Source: Methylovirgula sp. (lineage in GTDB: Bacteria > Pseudomonadota > Alphaproteobacteria > Rhizobiales > Beijerinckiaceae). From it: a DNA stretch of 6,058 nucleotides. The DNA is taken from the NCBI GenBank assembly GCA_025356505.1, contig JANXSV010000253.1:1-6058 (forward strand). Reading direction: 5' to 3'. A program made the position numbers and the translations under genes. A model generated the notes under the pieces. That model did no database searches and was not told the origin of the DNA. It was given only the letters and a program-made list of their open reading frames with translations. Shown piece after piece: positions 5,578-6,058 of this stretch (the stretch's first letter is position 1; each line of letters starts with the position of its first letter).

Positions 5578-6058
5578 ACCTGTCTACGCTCCAGTCAGAC
5601 ATGCTCGCCATTGCCGAAGCGGCAGGAAGGCTGGCGCTTGCGCATTTCCGCATGGATGAAAACACCCATGCCGAAATTCAGTATAAAGCCGGGATGTCGC
5701 CGGTCACCGCGGCGGATTTCGAAGTCGATACATTTTTGAAGCATCAACTCCTCAAGCTTTTACCGGAAGCGGGATGGCTGTCTGAGGAAACTGAGGACGG
5801 GCCGCATCGCCTTGCAAAGACAAGGGTATTCGTTGTCGATCCGATTGATGGCACGCGTGCTTTTATGAGTGGTGACCCCCGTTGGGCGGTGTCCGTCGCG
5901 CTCGTGGAGCATGGCCAACCCGTTTTGGCATCTCTGTTTGCGCCAGCTATGAATGAAATTTTTTCAGCTGAAATCGGGCAGGGTGCGGAACTTAACGGCA
6001 AGCGGATGACCCATTTGCCTGCTGAGCCTAGAAACATCATAGCCGCTGGCCCCATACC
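5568..6058 (+). CDS. cysQ: CysQ/inositol monophosphatase-family phosphatase, 5' part (runs off right edge)
   Basis: The first 163 residues belong to the Mg2+-dependent, Li+-sensitive phosphatase superfamily that includes CysQ, which hydrolyses 3'-phosphoadenosine 5'-phosphate from sulfate assimilation, and inositol monophosphatase. Visible motifs are KAGMSPVTAAD (40-50), LSEET with its metal-binding glutamates (71-75), and the hallmark DPIDGTRAFMSG (91-102), whose Asp91 and Asp94 bind metal. The second hallmark, WD near the C-terminus, lies beyond the window. The family is about 260 residues, so roughly 60% is present. The ATG at 5568 overlaps the MAPEG stop by 10 nt; a GTG at 5559 preceded by AGGA is an alternative that would add three residues. 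The overlap implies translational coupling. CysQ is preferred over plain inositol monophosphatase because the post-motif sequence RAFMSG and the bacterial context fit it, but substrate is not proven. Confidence 0.85.
   Translation, partial: MGLNLSTLQSDMLAIAEAAGRLALAHFRMDENTHAEIQYKAGMSPVTAADFEVDTFLKHQLLKLLPEAGWLSEETEDGPHRLAKTRVFVVDPIDGTRAFMSGDPRWAVSVALVEHGQPVLASLFAPAMNEIFSAEIGQGAELNGKRMTHLPAEPRNIIAAGPI

Noticed and set aside
5744..6055. A 103-codon minus-strand frame at the right edge
   Set aside because: It is antisense to the CysQ-like gene, which has clear catalytic motifs on the plus strand.

Overview
The window looks like chromosomal DNA from an alphaproteobacterium, most likely of the order Hyphomicrobiales (Rhizobiales). 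Evidence for this is a plant/alphaproteobacterial-type glutamate-cysteine ligase, a Porin_2-type N-terminus, a Flp pilin, a UbiA next to what looks like a DUF6101-type protein, and a CysQ-like phosphatase. Base composition is moderately GC-rich. No tRNA, rRNA, CRISPR array, insertion sequence or phage gene was recognised. The content is mostly housekeeping (glutathione, ubiquinone, 16S rRNA modification) with a few small accessory pieces.

Layout from left to right: (1) The 5' part of a Flp/Fap-type pilin gene on the minus strand runs off the left edge. (2) A 304-bp spacer without a convincing gene separates it from gshA (+), which encodes the first enzyme of glutathione synthesis. (3) A minus-strand 83-residue reading frame lies directly behind gshA. 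It has a signal peptide and the first strand region of a Porin_2 porin, then stops, so it is either a remnant or a very small exported protein. (4) rsmE (-) encodes a 16S rRNA m3U methyltransferase and converges on gshA. (5) A short divergent region carries a perfect 8-2-8 inverted repeat. (6) A 168-residue exported four-cysteine protein of unknown function (+) is followed by ubiA (+), the 4-hydroxybenzoate polyprenyltransferase of ubiquinone synthesis. (7) A minus-strand basic protein resembling DUF6101 overlaps the 3' end of ubiA. Its 5' end is unclear and may contain a one-base frameshift. (8) A MAPEG-family membrane protein (+) overlaps a CysQ/inositol-monophosphatase-family gene (+) that runs off the right edge.

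Functional links: gshA makes the glutathione precursor and MAPEG proteins are often glutathione-dependent, but the two are about 3.3 kb apart in separate transcription units, so this is only a thematic link. MAPEG and CysQ are probably translationally coupled. ubiA may be co-transcribed with the four-cysteine protein. I see no clear new multi-gene system. The points most worth a second look are the porin-like stub, the perfect palindrome, the frame problem in the DUF6101-like gene, and the selective loss of one of the two regulatory cysteine pairs known from plant glutamate-cysteine ligase.
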